A stretch of 64,000 nt of DNA from the NCBI GenBank assembly GCA_015501595.1, contig JADNRX010000009.1:1-64000 (forward strand), given 5' to 3'. The first letter of the stretch is position 1. Every line of letters begins with the position of its first letter. The translations under genes were made by a program, and so were the position numbers. Shown one piece after another: positions 34,815 to 46,447 of this stretch. Under the pieces are notes generated by a model. The model was not told the origin of the DNA. It saw only the letters and a program-made list of their open reading frames with translations, and ran no database searches. The DNA comes from Hymenopellis radicata (lineage: Eukaryota > Basidiomycota > Agaricomycetes > Agaricales > Physalacriaceae).

Positions 34815-37800
34815 CACCTGATAGTCCCGTTGATCCCCCCTAATTAGATATCATACTATGATCACAGTGTAACACCTAATTAGGCCGACTTGACCGTAAA
34901 GCGCAGTCAAGCTCTAGTTAGCCATTAAATACTGCGACTACTACTTGTAATAAATTTATTCTGAAGACTTCTGGCAGGTACGAGGCGCTACGACCAGCCG
35001 ATGTCCATGCGCTCATTCCCAATCGGGAATGCACCTCGTCCGAACTTTTCCACGAGCTCGTCATCACTCGGATGACGCACCCGCCTTACTCAACTGCCAA
35101 ATCGAGGACCCGACCATCATCCCGCCACCTTGCTCACTGGAGCTCAGATAAATGGCAAATAAAATCATATAAAATCATCTTAAATTACAGACAACATAGA
35201 TTAAGAGACAATCACATATTTTAATGTCAGGAATGGCTAGTATTCCTCAACAGCACCCGGGTACTTTACTTACGCAAACACCCGTAGCAATATCCAGCGT
35301 CATGGCATAGCCATCATCGTTGAGCTCAAAATCATCTGTAGATGGGAGAGACAGGCAAGACCGTGTCGACATCCGCCAGATGGAAGACGCCTACCAATAA
35401 CTCGGAGATCGGCGTGCAGGATATGCACTGTGGGCTTCATCAGCGGCAACAATGGAGATGGGGATGTGAGCGTCTACAGCAAGATGGCGTCGGGCAGGTC
35501 TATAAATAATCAGTACAAATAAACAAGATGAAGAGGAAAAATGCACCGCATGGCACTGCTACGTCTCATCCTATGTCCACGGTACTCCTACAGGCGTGCG
35601 CAGGAAGCGGGTATGTAGAAGGGAGGGATTTGGGGTCCATCTTGGCGGGTGAGGTTGGTAGGCGGATCGTGCGCTCTCGAAAACGAGGCAATGAAAAACC
35701 ACAATTCCACCTACTGCCCCCGTGAAAACTCTTTTAAGGCTACGGCAGAGCATTGTCTTGACGTCGACAACGTGTTGATGCCGCCGTGTTTGAATGATTT
35801 GCTGCCCATCGTCTCGGGGGCTTACGTGGCAATTAGTCCCAGAGTCGGCTCATATTCACTGATTTGGAATCCAGAGGGTAGCGAGAAGCGCACAGATGAT
35901 GCAGGAAGGGTGGAGGCAACACTGATGGAGAAAGAATCATGTCAGATGGCGACGACGCAAAGTCAGTCTCCGTGACAATGGTCGACGACTGAAAGTCGGT
36001 CGCAGGTGCCGTAGACGGCCGCCGTATCGTCGGCGTCGATAGCCGTGGGCATTGCTGATCGTCCTGAGCGTATCGGTTGTTGATGGTGGTGGTAGCAGAC
36101 CAAGTGAACACTGTTCGGATTCACGGTCCGCATCATCGGAGCCAAATCTCGACACTGTCGACAGGTGGAATCGAACCCATGTTAGTACTTGGTGGTGGGA
36201 ATTTGAAATGCCGAGATGCCGGCGCAAACATTATCGACGACGGCGGCGGGCATTGGTGCATCTGGAGACGCCATGAAGTACCCAGTGCACCTTTAGAGGT
36301 ACTGTACTATTTCGACCTTATCTTCATGGGGCGTTATGCATTATGCATACTCTTCACAGATGTTACTCTTCATTCAGGGTCCAATTTCCTTATATGGGCA
36401 GGCGGGAGCGGCGGCAATAGCCGCCGCGCTAAAAAAATTCCTTTTTGGGCCTTACCTGGGGCCCAATTTTGGCCGTTATGCATTATGGTACCCTCAACTC
36501 TTCATTTCACAGGCCTCCGTTATGCGTTATGCGAAGATAAGGTCGAAATAGTACAGTATAGATCTTAATTATCGAAGTGGGACCAGGCTGTATCATGCAG
36601 ATGAAAGTTTGCATGAGTTAAAGTCTGATAAAAGTCTGATGACTGTCAGATTCCTAAGTGGATAGCCTTACAATTTTGTGATTTACCCTCACACACGACT
36701 GATCTTCTCCTCTGCAACACCTCTGACCGCGCCAACACTTCGGCTGTCACACCTCAGTGTGTCTGTCATTGACCCATCAATGCCTCTACCACGAAGGCTT
36801 GCTCAGATGTGCCGCCGCCTGCCAGCGACACCCGCCCCACCGAAGCAGCTATAGTATGGTATACTTGCTACGTAAGGATTGTGATGAGTTCTGCATTACC
36901 CTCTGCATGAATTTCCTTGAACTTACTTTCTCTCCAATACTTACAATCTCCAGGTCAATTTCCGATGGTCTCTCAGCTACTCTGAGGCCGTGGTTGGTAT
37001 TCCGAGCGACATTTAGTTTGCTTCGAACGTGATCCGGCAAATGCTGGACAATGATCAGAGCTGTTTTCTCATCGCTTTTGTCATCTTACCTCCATGGCAG
37101 ACGAACGGTGACACGCCATCCAGCCCCAGACTTTCAGCTGAGGCCTCTTTGCTCCCTCTTCTACCTTTTTCTTTCCTGGATCACCTCAGATATCGTCTCC
37201 ACGGCTTTCAACGGCCGCGGATGACTTTGGAACGCGAACTAGGCGCGTAAGCCCTCATTCAATGAGGCAGCAACTGCACCACGGCCATGGGACCAATCCT
37301 CCCCACGGTTGAGCGGGCTTGAAGCATGGATGGGGTATATTTGGGCAGGCTGCTGTCGACACAGCGGCGGTATGTGTTTATTTTGCTTTCGTTTGCTTGC
37401 ATTTTCTTTTCCACATATCAGCAATGCCCTAGCGATGCCGTCGACATTTGCCATTCATTCAATTTATTTACAGGCTTGTAGTCAACACGAGAGTAAGCCC
37501 TCCAAAGAGGCATCAGCCCCCGCAACCCAATCGTGATTCGCCGCAGGCCGTCCATAACTGGCCCCCATTCCACTTCCACCACATTGCCTTTCATATTGAC
37601 CTACACCGGCGGTCGAAGTCGATGTTCAATGCGCGGCACCTAGCGCGGCTAACGGATGGCTGGGTTTACGGGTACGATTCTGCCAGGGATTCAGTTGAGG
37701 GCCGAGATGGGCTGTGGGCGGTGAGGTGGCTATAGAGACACGGTTATCGATGTACCCGAGGGATGTATCAGTCCGGAGGACAATATTGAAGTTGACGACG

Positions 37801-38259
37801 ATGCCGCCGAAGTGGACACTCCCGGCCTGCTCCAAATCGCAAGTCACGATTAATTATGCATTATATTTACTGTACATATATCCTATTATTTTTATCTCTA
37901 TTTATATGCTGTAGCGGCCAAGTTTGAGTCTGACAATGAGCGGGATGTCGGGATGATATACTCCTGCCCGATTTGGCAGTCGCGTGAAGCGGGTATGCCA
38001 TTCGCATGATGATGAGCGTGTGTGAAAGTTCAAATGAGGTAGAGTCCCGATTGGGAGTGAGCACATGGATGGCGGCTGTGCGTAGCGCCTCGTACCCGCC
38101 AGAAGTCTTCAAAATAATTTTATTACAAGGTAGTCGTAGTAGTATTTAATGCCTGACTAGTGCTTGACTGCGCTTTACGGTCAAGTCGACCTAATTAGGT
38201 GTCACACTGGCATCACAGTATGATACCTAATTAGGTCGAATCAACGAGACTATCAGGTG
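34815..38259. mobile_element. Long-TIR element N (3.4 kb), possibly a KDZ derivative
   Basis: TIRs of about 190 bp start CACCTGATAGTC. A perfect 8-bp TSD GACAGCTA lies at 34807-34814 and 38260-38267. Both ends share TAATTAGG blocks around ATCATA-TGTGAT. The CACC start and TAATTAG-rich TIR recall the KDZ element next door, but no transposase is present. The interior (35010-38070) has short hairpins, two GTAAGCCCTC motifs (37248, 37493) and MITE I. ORFs up to 163 aa overlap in several frames and are not credible genes. Confidence 0.88.
36302..36556. mobile_element. Tc1/mariner-like MITE I
   Basis: 255 bp, TIRs CTGTACTATTTCGACCTTAT at both ends, TA at 36300-36301 and 36557-36558. The interior shares GTTATGCATTATGC and CCTTTTTGGGCC with MITE H. 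It is nested in element N. TIRs are near perfect, so it is fairly young. Confidence 0.92.
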
Positions 38260-38267
38260 GACAGCTA

Positions 38268-38621
38268 GAAACAAGGACGATTAGTCAGCTATATGTACTT
38301 AGAAAGAGTGGACGTACTGCAAAAGCGGCTGTTCTGAAAGTTGATGGTGAACACTGACGATGACACGACGAGCGTAGAAGCAAGAGCAGCAAAAGTAGCG
38401 GTGTTCTGAGTTGCAGCGCCGGCAGCGGAGGCCATCCTCCTGAGGTAGTCATTGAGGGCAGCGATGAGCTCTGTGGGCTGGGGAGGAGGATCTGGTTGGT
38501 GTAGGCGACGAGTTCAAAGACGCAGCTAAAAAAGATGCACCAGCTAAAAAAGACGCACCTTGCAGAGCTACAAGCCCAGCAACTGCTCTCCAAATTCTAC
38601 GCTGCCTAGAGCCTGTGCTCA
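38268..38621. other. Short unassigned spacer
   Basis: The minus ORF at 38285-38593 is leucine/serine rich and unsupported. Confidence 0.35.
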
Positions 38622-38629
38622 CTCTGAAG

Positions 38630-39728
38630 TAGACCTGGGCACAAGTGTTAGGTGCTTAAGTGTGCACCCGGGTGCACTCGGCACTCACATCCGGGTGTCG
38701 AGTGTTTGCTGGTGCCGGGTAGGGTGTCAGCACAGGTGTCTACCTGAGTGCGGGTGTCCGGCTTTGGGCCGCGAGTACCCATGCTCAGACACCCACCCAA
38801 CACCCACCTAACACTCGCATTTTTTCAACATTTTTCTGGTATTTTTCTGTATTTTTTTGAGCATAAAAACTACTGAAAAAGATATCTTTGATGTGATTCG
38901 GCGTACCGGGCCGGCATCCGAATGTATGCATAAGCATGTGATTGGGTGTCTCTCTCTTGTTCTTGCTCACCATCACCACTGTGTCACTCGACTTTAAGTC
39001 GGCGACGACAGCAGCATCGCTCGACTGCATGTCGGCGACCTCGTGCTCGACTTTGTGTCGGCATCGATGAACCAGGAGACGACTTTTAAAGTCGTCTCCA
39101 TGGGAACGATAGCAGCAGCCGCCGCTGCAGGACGCGTAAGCTCCGCAAACGGGCAGCAAACAAACATCACAAGGATACCGAGTCGTGACGCTACCCGCCA
39201 CGCTCAACAGTGCGCTTCAAGAGCGGGGGTGGTGGATTTTTGGGCCGCCACGTCGTCTGCTGACAACGTGGCGGGTTGGTACGTTTCAATTTTATTATTT
39301 CTTATCGGCGGCGTTTACAGACACTGTTAATAATACTGACCATTTCTACAGTTACATTTATCGCGGGTAAGCCCTCCAACTGACGAGGCACCATACTTAA
39401 TCCCATCCCCTCCCTTGTCACCCCTTCATCTCACCCACACCCTTCACGACGCTACCATTATGCACCGCCGATGCTCCCCTCGCAATTGCTGGGGGATGCA
39501 GATGATGCATGAGTTACTCGCGACTTGGGGTGGAGGAGGTCGGGTGTACTTGTGTACACCCGCCACCATATACGAGTGTTTGCACACTCGAGTGTGCAGA
39601 ACACTCATGAATGGGTGCTCGAGTGCCACACCCGGGTGGCAGTCGAGTGCGGGTGTCCGGCTTGGAGCCGCGAGTGACCCTACCAGCGAGTGCAAGTGCA
39701 CCCGGGTGGGCACTCGTGCCCAGGTCTA
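38630..39728. mobile_element. Non-autonomous hAT-like element 'c' (1099 bp)
   Basis: TIRs are TAGACCTGGGCACAAGTG (left) and TAGACCTGGGCACGAGTG (right, reversed). Flanking 8-mers CTCTGAAG (38622-38629) and CTCTGAGG (39729-39736) match at 7 of 8. Subterminal arrays of CACCCGGGTG and CACTCGAGTG palindromes fill 38640-38815 and 39535-39720. The interior contains GTCG-type hairpins (for example 39070-39100) and a segment near 39131 that matches element E at 46448-47592, although the ends of the two elements differ. The GCAATTGC motif lies just inside the right array. It is non-coding. Confidence 0.9.
39456..39516 (-). repeat. GCAATTGC-core motif, copy 3
   Basis: Core at 39482-39489, context CCCCTCGCAATTGCTGGGGG, flanked by ATGCACCGCCG and GATGCATGAG. 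It lies between the interior and right subterminal array of element 'c'. Confidence 0.75.
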
Positions 39729-39736
39729 CTCTGAGG

Positions 39737-40578
39737 AAAATTGCACCCAGCGGAGAGAGCGCTAAATCTGATTCCGAGCTCCACAGCGTACCCGCTTGTC
39801 CAGGCTGTGCAAAACAATGAATTATCCATCTCGCACTGGTCCTGCTGGCGGAGAGGGAACTTGTGGCAGGTCCTCTTTGTGGACCAGTCTGTTCGAGTTG
39901 AGGAAAAGATATTCTAGGTTCAGGTTAAAGGACAGCATTGAGCAAGAGAAAGACAGCTTACTAGGAGGACGAGGGCAACACCCACGAGCGTGATTTCGTA
40001 GGATGTCTTGCGCATGATGGTCGATGGTAAGTGGTACTTAGATAGTAGAACAGCAGCGCTTAAATTGATGGTGTATCCAGATGTGGTGTACCTGCATGCA
40101 TGCTCTCACTGTTGATGGTGGACGTATTGGCCAAAGCCATGCTCTGCCTGGGGACGAGTCGTCGGATCCTTGCAACGGTCATTTTCCCTCATTATGAGAG
40201 CCTTCAGCCAAGTCTTCGTTGGTAATTGTCCGGATCATCGCTGAGGCGTTGTTGTCCAGGTGCCTGGTCCAGATGCTCACTAGTTGAGTGAGGCGGTCGT
40301 CCTTTCGAAAGCGGTTGTCCTTTAGAAAAGCTGGTAAGGCGGTGCTCGAATGGCAAGTCAAAGGAGGGGAGAGAGTTGAAAGAGAGCAAGTCGGACTTCC
40401 AAAAAAATGGAAGCCAACATGCACGTGGCTAAGTGACGCGTGCACGGACCACAACATGTGATCAATTAGGACCACCGTAGACATTGTTCGTCTTGCTGCA
40501 CAGTGAAAACTCAGCGCCTTTTCTGAAGGCTCTGCTGAGGTCCGCCGCATGCCCGTGACAGCAAGGGTGTGGTTCTAC
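39737..40578. other. Unassigned DNA, no gene supported
   Basis: Overlapping ORFs of 60-125 aa on both strands show no motif. It may be interior of the TATAGA-array element. Confidence 0.35.
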
Positions 40579-40580
40579 TA

Positions 40581-40835
40581 CTGTACTCTTTCGACCGCAT
40601 TTTCACATAACGCGTCACGCGGGCCTGTGAAGCGAAGATCCAGATATAGCATACTGCATCACGGACCCCAAAAGTTGTTAGTGTTCGCTTAAATAGGCAA
40701 TTTTTTCGCTCCGGCTGGCACCGGAGCCTCCATATATAGTAACTCACGTGATTTTTGTGCCTAATGAAGATGTTCACTACATCTTCACAACCATAACGCG
40801 TCACAGGCCGTGAAGATACGGTCGAAAGAGTACAG
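40581..40835. mobile_element. Tc1/mariner-like MITE J
   Basis: 255 bp, TIRs CTGTACTCTTTCGACCG at both ends followed by related TTTTCAC/TATCTTC segments. TA lies at 40579-40580 and 40836-40837. The interior has ACGCGTCAC palindromes as in MITE H. Confidence 0.9.
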
Positions 40836-40983
40836 TATTGTCGTACGAAACATCCTCTGTGCATTGTCTACATTCCCTGCTCCAACTTCATACCTCACCA
40901 CGGTCTCCTTTCAGCTGCCTCGCATTCCATATTGCACTGCTTCATGGTGTACACTGCTTCAAGAAGTCTATGTGTAATTGGAA

Positions 40984-41047
40984 GTCATGCAGATCGATGC
41001 CGCCTGCGCTATTGCTCGGGGGGTTGTCGGCTAGTAGCAGGCGATAA
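40984..41047 (-). repeat. GCAATTGC-core motif, copy 4
   Basis: Diverged copy with core GCTATTGC at 41008-41015. Flanks CCTGCG and TCGGGGGG keep the pattern, as does the following GTTGTCGG. It lies just inside the TATAGA array ending at 41283. Confidence 0.6.
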
Positions 41048-41099
41048 ATGCAACATGTTTGGTACTCCGTCACTTGAGCTGAGTGGGCTGATCAGGCAT

Positions 41100-41283
41100 G
41101 TTTCTATATTGTGGGTTAGAAGTATAGGATTGGGGTGAGTATAGACTTAGTATAGATAGGTGAGTTTTCGAGTATAGAGAAAATATGAGAAGTATAGATT
41201 CAAAATCTGGTTCCTCTAGACCTTCTTAACTTTTCTATACCATCTATACCCAGCTATATACCTTGAGATTTACTGATACACAG
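41100..41283. repeat. TATAGA/TATACC palindrome array, right half-element
   Basis: Repeats of TATAGA and TCTATACC end in GAGATTTACTG, the inverse of the left end at 23628. It is probably the right end of the same family, and may be the same element. Confidence 0.55.
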
Positions 41284-43590
41284 CTCAATGTAGTTGCAGT
41301 GATTTTATTCTAATGTGCCGTGTAGGCTGACAACAGCGAGGCAAAGTGAATCGATGATCGAATGATCACACTCTCTCTGCTCTTACCACGACTAATACTA
41401 ACATGCAAATTTGACAGCCGGCCTCACTGGCTCGTGCAAAAATACAGGATAACACCTAACAATATAGAAACGATTCAGTCAGTACGATACGATGATACGC
41501 AATGTAAGGTTATGAGACAAAATCCAAGAATTTTGCGCATTTTAGTGTCAAAACCAGGACTTCGGAATAGCTAATAACAACTCACGAGCTGAGCTCCGGG
41601 GCACAATAGCCCATAGGAGACTCCTCCGTAGGACGACGGAGGACTCCTTGACGGTTGCGGAGACAAACTCCACAAACCCTCGGTAATATTACCGTGGCGC
41701 ATAAACAACAAGAGCGTGTCAAATATCCTTATCCTCAGTCCAAACCAATAGTTCAGTCGACAAGGCCGGCGGCTGCTACCTGACCAGTAGCGGTTTTAGA
41801 ACATGGTTCAGCTCAGAGACCGTGAATGTGTTCCCGCCTCTCCGGAGGTTGTAGCAAAGTCAACAATTAAGATGCCGGAATCAACAAGTAAACTCTAACC
41901 CTGAAAGTCCGAAAAGAATCTCGGACCAGAAGTACATCATTGATTCTCCTGAAACCTTGATCGCCGAGCCACCACGGCTCTACCAACCTCGAAATGGTAT
42001 CCGCTAGATCCACGAGACAAAAGGGAACTGATCTGTACCCTGGAACCGGTTTAGCCAACACGTAAGGAATTACCGCACGGTGTACCACGTGATAAACCTT
42101 CTCCGCAATTGAAGCGGACAACGAGAAGCGTCTCAAGCGTGGCACCCGAACAGAGATATGCCTTAGCACAGGGGCTAGGTCCTCAATGGAGAAAGGTCTA
42201 TTGAGTGGTGTACCCCTCTAGTAACCGTAACATCATGTGCTATGAGCATAAGCGTCGGGGATGCACGGCCATTCAGGAAAATAGGTCAGATGATAAGCCC
42301 ATCTCCGAGATAACCAGTGGAATCGAGTCATAACCCACCGAACAAGGTTTCCCGGCGCGCGAACGACACAGCACCGATGAAAATAGCAGACCGACCCTCA
42401 AGAAAGGACCATCCCACCATGCGTTCACGCGTCCGGTGACATCTCCCCCATGTGCGGGCGAACTCCGCAGCAGTGGGTGGCTCACTAAGCAGTGATCTTA
42501 TTGGACGTTCAACACGTCCGCAGCGAGGAGAAGAAGTAAAGTAATAAAGCGCGGTCACCGGAGAAGGTGATAAGCAAAGACGGAGGAACGGTAACCAATA
42601 AAGGAGCGGAGTAGGGTAAAACAATAAGCAGTAATCTGGGCTCTCCCGTTTTGTATAAGTAGTGTGCTCCTTCGTCGTGTAAAGCCCCAGTTTTGGTGGC
42701 ACCCAGTATAAAGCATTTTACGCACTATATCTGAGTGAATCTAAGACTCTTGTGTTGAGCCTTGAAATTCCAGTCCTACAAAAAGTCAAGTAAAGTACTG
42801 CGAAATCGAGAAGCTCCCCGAACGCAAAGACCATCCCTGAAAGAAAAACGAGTTCCGAAACTAAGGTAGCCCGATACTGGTGCTAGCCCGAGTGTACAGT
42901 CGGAGTTCCGCATTCCAGCGGGGCTCGCGATCGCCCTCCGGGTTATAGCTAAAACCTGAGGGAAGTCTTGGAATAAGGATTCTAAAGTAGTTCAACCAAT
43001 CTCATCTAAAACTCCGTCTCGGACGAATTAGACCCCACCGTTTGTGGTTTAAGACTTGGCAGCGACCTCTGTAGAATTGCGCCAGCGGCCTTTTCGAACG
43101 GAATCCCAGTAACCAGGTCTAACAACCTTACGGTTCTCGTTGTCAAGCGGAGACCCGTAAAACCCTGGAGGCGTTCACTTGACTAAAAGTCGAGACCGCT
43201 TTGTCCAGTAATCCATACGGGCCGGCTTGTATTTGGTGGCTAGTCCTATTTGTCACACGAGCGTAGTCCACCCATCTTACTCGCATTCGAGCATATTCTG
43301 TGTTAGAAGGCATCCCACCTCCCCCGTTCAAATCAACCTCGGAGTAAACTCCGACTCCAATTGCGGAGTAGACTCCGGAGCGAACTGTTCGATTGGACTT
43401 GACTAAGACTTCTCCGAAACGTCTGTTCAAGATCATTGTTCGCTGTGTTTACTTGTTTTAGTTAGTGTGTGTGTGTGTGTGTGTGTGTTTGTTATATATC
43501 AGTTTTCCGATCCCTTCTAGTCATATAGCTCATCATTTGGAGCCCACCGCGAGGGGTGGTTATTAAACGAGACTTTCTCCAAATTACAGA
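41284..43590. other. Probable leader/LTR region of gypsy element S
   Basis: No gene is supported. Just before the first S ORF the sequence ATCA-TTTGGAGCCCACCGCGAGG (about 43531-43552) looks like an LTR end followed by a tRNA primer-binding site. The matching LTR would be beyond the window, so the LTR start is unknown. A (GT)n microsatellite lies at about 43464-43488. Short GGAGTxxACTCC inverted repeats occur at 43330-43390. Confidence 0.4.
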
Positions 43591-43637
43591 AGCTCGTTGA
43601 ATTTCTATCTTTCGTCAAGATTCCACCGAAACCTCCG

Positions 43638-44081
43638 TTGCAATCGGCACGATATACTCCGAGCCAGAACCAACGGACTCTTCGTACTCACCGCGTTAGA
43701 GTCAACTACGACGACCCTTTCGCGACAGAAAGACCTTCTGAACCAAGAAGACAGGTTGGCGAGTATACTCTTGGAGGAGTTAGAACTCCATCTAGACCTC
43801 CACTCTCTCAGCCTTCCGCTTCCCATACCGCTTCACCTTCCAGGGGCAGAACTCGAGGAAGGGGTTTAAGAAGACCCGTAAGGGAAAGCTCACAAGAGCC
43901 TTCTAGAGAATCTTCGCCTCTTACAACTCCCCCTCCCTCTCCGCCAGACTCATATCATAGTGAGCCGGCTACCCGATCTGCCTCGAAGGTCGACGTCAGA
44001 AGGGCAACACATTCGGATCACGAAAGTGAACCAGAGCTCTCTGAGCCCGATCCGGATCACAATCCACTTTCCGAATATTGA
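43638..44081 (+). CDS. Retrotransposon S N-terminal ORF
   Basis: 147 residues, rich in P, S and R, with an RGRTRGRGLRR basic patch and an acidic tail. It sits right after the putative primer-binding site and before Gag, as in other gypsy elements where a short disordered ORF or Gag N-terminus precedes the capsid. No domain is recognised. It ends at a TGA in a different frame from Gag. Confidence 0.5.
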   Translation: MQSARYTPSQNQRTLRTHRVRVNYDDPFATERPSEPRRQVGEYTLGGVRTPSRPPLSQPSASHTASPSRGRTRGRGLRRPVRESSQEPSRESSPLTTPPPSPPDSYHSEPATRSASKVDVRRATHSDHESEPELSEPDPDHNPLSEY

Positions 44082-44789
44082 AAGAATTTTACAACAGTCC
44101 CCAGGCTGTCTTAGCGCCCACTCAACTCCCAACCTATTCTGCATAACCCAAATCCACAATCTGCTACGATGGCTAACCAGCCGCGCTCGTTGGCAAAAGC
44201 CGACTATATGACCCGGCAACCCTGACGGAGATGAATTCGAAAGGATAAATCCTCCTAGTACGAACGGAGCACCTAAGTTCTCTGGCGAACCAGAAGATAT
44301 AAAGGACTTTTTCGTTGCCCTAACTATGATATATGCGACCACTGGACTCACGGACCAGGGCGCCAAAGTAGAGCTGGCAGTCTCCTTCATAAACGAGGAC
44401 ATTCGCGAAGTCTGGCAGAACTTACCAGCGTACGCAGCAGGAAATTGGGAGGAATTTAAGAAGGAAGTAATAGCCCTATACAACAGGGGACCAACAGATA
44501 TCAAGTACTCCAAAAAATCAGTAATGGAGTCCTTAAAACACTATGAAAAACGAAAGATCACTTCCAAAAGAAGGTGGTTAGAAGTATAACCGGACGATTT
44601 TGACCAGGATCCAAAGCTTGATTGATACTTCGGAGATTACAGAAAAGAAGGCTGTAGATCTACTGAAGAAAAATCATCGAGGCAGGAGCATGGTCGGGAA
44701 TTATGGCAGACATGAGAACCCAGCAAATTCGTCCGAATGGACAACTTCCTCAGTGGGCCTACAAGACCTACTTGGAGACAATATCAAAG

Positions 44790-45206
44790 TAGAGCATGCC
44801 ACGAGTTTCGGCCAGGGCAGGTAACTCGCAGGTAACCTGCGACTCGCGACTCGCAACCCGGGTTCGCGCAAGTCGCAGGTTTGAGGTTGGAGCATTCTGC
44901 AAGTACTTGCGCAGGTTCCGGTAGTCAGTTGAGCTATAATATTATGCATATAAACTGCATTATACATATGAATATGATTCAACAGAGCTGCAATAGGCTA
45001 TAGAGATGATGTTTGCACTTGTTTGATCTCAGTTGGAGGGGATATGAGTGGGTTATAGCTCAAAACTCGTCAAAAACTCGCAAAACTCGCGAGTTTTAGA
45101 TCCGCGACTCGCGAGTTTGAGACAAGTTGCAAGTCCGGACTTCAGATATGCAAACTCGCGCAAACTCGACCCGCCGGACCCGGGTTTAGACTCGTGGCAT
45201 GCTCTA
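44790..45206. mobile_element. hAT-like MITE T, copy 1
   Basis: 417 bp, TIRs TAGAGCATGCCACGAGT at both ends. Flanks TATCAAAG (44782-44789) and TATCGAAG (45207-45214) match at 7 of 8. Subterminal arrays of ACTCGCGAGT-like palindromes are present. It is non-coding and inserted in gypsy S Gag. A close copy lies at 52923-53336. Confidence 0.93.
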
Positions 45207-45976
45207 TATCGAAGTACTTCAACCTCATGAGTGACGAAGAAGACGCAGAGATCAGCTCCGGATCCTGGGCGGCTCCGATTTCCAGTACGATTAAATCCGA
45301 GATGTCCGAGAATACTCAGACCCTTAATGGGCTAAGGGACGCAATGGTAGCAATGGAAAAGACCCGCCAAGCGGAAGCTAAGGCCTTTGCGGAGTCTCAC
45401 CAAAAGGAAACGCGATCTCTGTTAACGGTCATAGAAAAATTAGGACTGAATATACAAGCATCACAGCAGGTTTCTCAGCCTAAGCAAATCACGTACGAGG
45501 CCGTACCGCAGACACCCTTTTACCCTATGGACTATTTGCAGCAAATGCTACAAGCAGCTGCAGGGCCGAGTGCAGGTCAACCCCCTCGTCCGAACCTGCC
45601 GACAGGAGGCCAACCGCCCCGGCTTGGAGGCTATAACCCCCAGCCGTCAGCCCCAAGGTTCATAAGCCTGCGTGATGCATGTTTATTCTGCGGGATTCTG
45701 GGTAGAGACCTCAACGAGTTCGCGGGTCACGCGGATACTCGGGTACTCGATCCGGCCGGGGGTCTCGGCTACTTGACCCGTTTGATCCCCGGATCGATAG
45801 CGGGTCGGATCAGAGAAGGATCGCGAGTACGGCCTTGGAGGCACGAGTACTCGGTTTGACTTGCAATTATGTAGATCTATATTTAAACTATATTTATAAA
45901 TTTTTTCCAACTTAAACGGGCCCTTACGTCGCCCAAATGAGACGTTCGGGCGAATTTTTGAGGAATTCTCACGATA

Positions 45977-46357
45977 CTGTAGTATTACTACCATAGGTTC
46001 ACGTCACAGGTCACGAGGCCTCATGATGTGAACCTAATTGTAGTTGGTCACTAGGTCACAGGGCCCTGTGAACATGTCTAAAATCAGTCTCAAATCTGAC
46101 TTGATCTAAATTTTGCTTCTTCGGCCCAATTTTAGTAGTTTTTTCTTCAATTTTACTCTATTTATGATGAAAATCATTTATTTCTGCTGTTTGCATCTAC
46201 TTTATAGGTAAAATTAAGCTAAAAAAGCAGAAAGTTAAAAATCTCAATGAACATAATTTTTTAAGGTCACACGCTTTTGGCCAGCATGAACATGCCACTT
46301 AACATGTTCATGAGGTCACAGGTCACACCCTGTGAACCTATGGTCGAAATACTACAG
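45977..46357. mobile_element. Tc1/mariner-like MITE K
   Basis: 381 bp, TIRs CTGTAGTATT-ACTACCATAGG (left) and a near match with TTTCGACCATAGG (right). TA lies at 45975-45976 and 46358-46359. Many GTTCACA/TGTGAAC palindromes occur inside. It is nested in element F. Confidence 0.88.
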
Positions 46358-46447
46358 TACGGCAAACACCGAGAGGCCGCGTAAGCGTGCGATCGCAGCC
46401 TCTCTCTCTCTCATTCTTACCACCACGACCTCCCAGGGAGTGACGAC

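Noticed and set aside
36155..36190. T-arm of a tRNA near GGTGGAATCGAACCCATG
   Set aside because: An isolated B-box-like match without an A box or a cloverleaf around it.
23628..41283. Calling the two TATAGA arrays the ends of one confirmed 17.6-kb element
   Set aside because: No matching target duplication could be read; kept as two half-elements.
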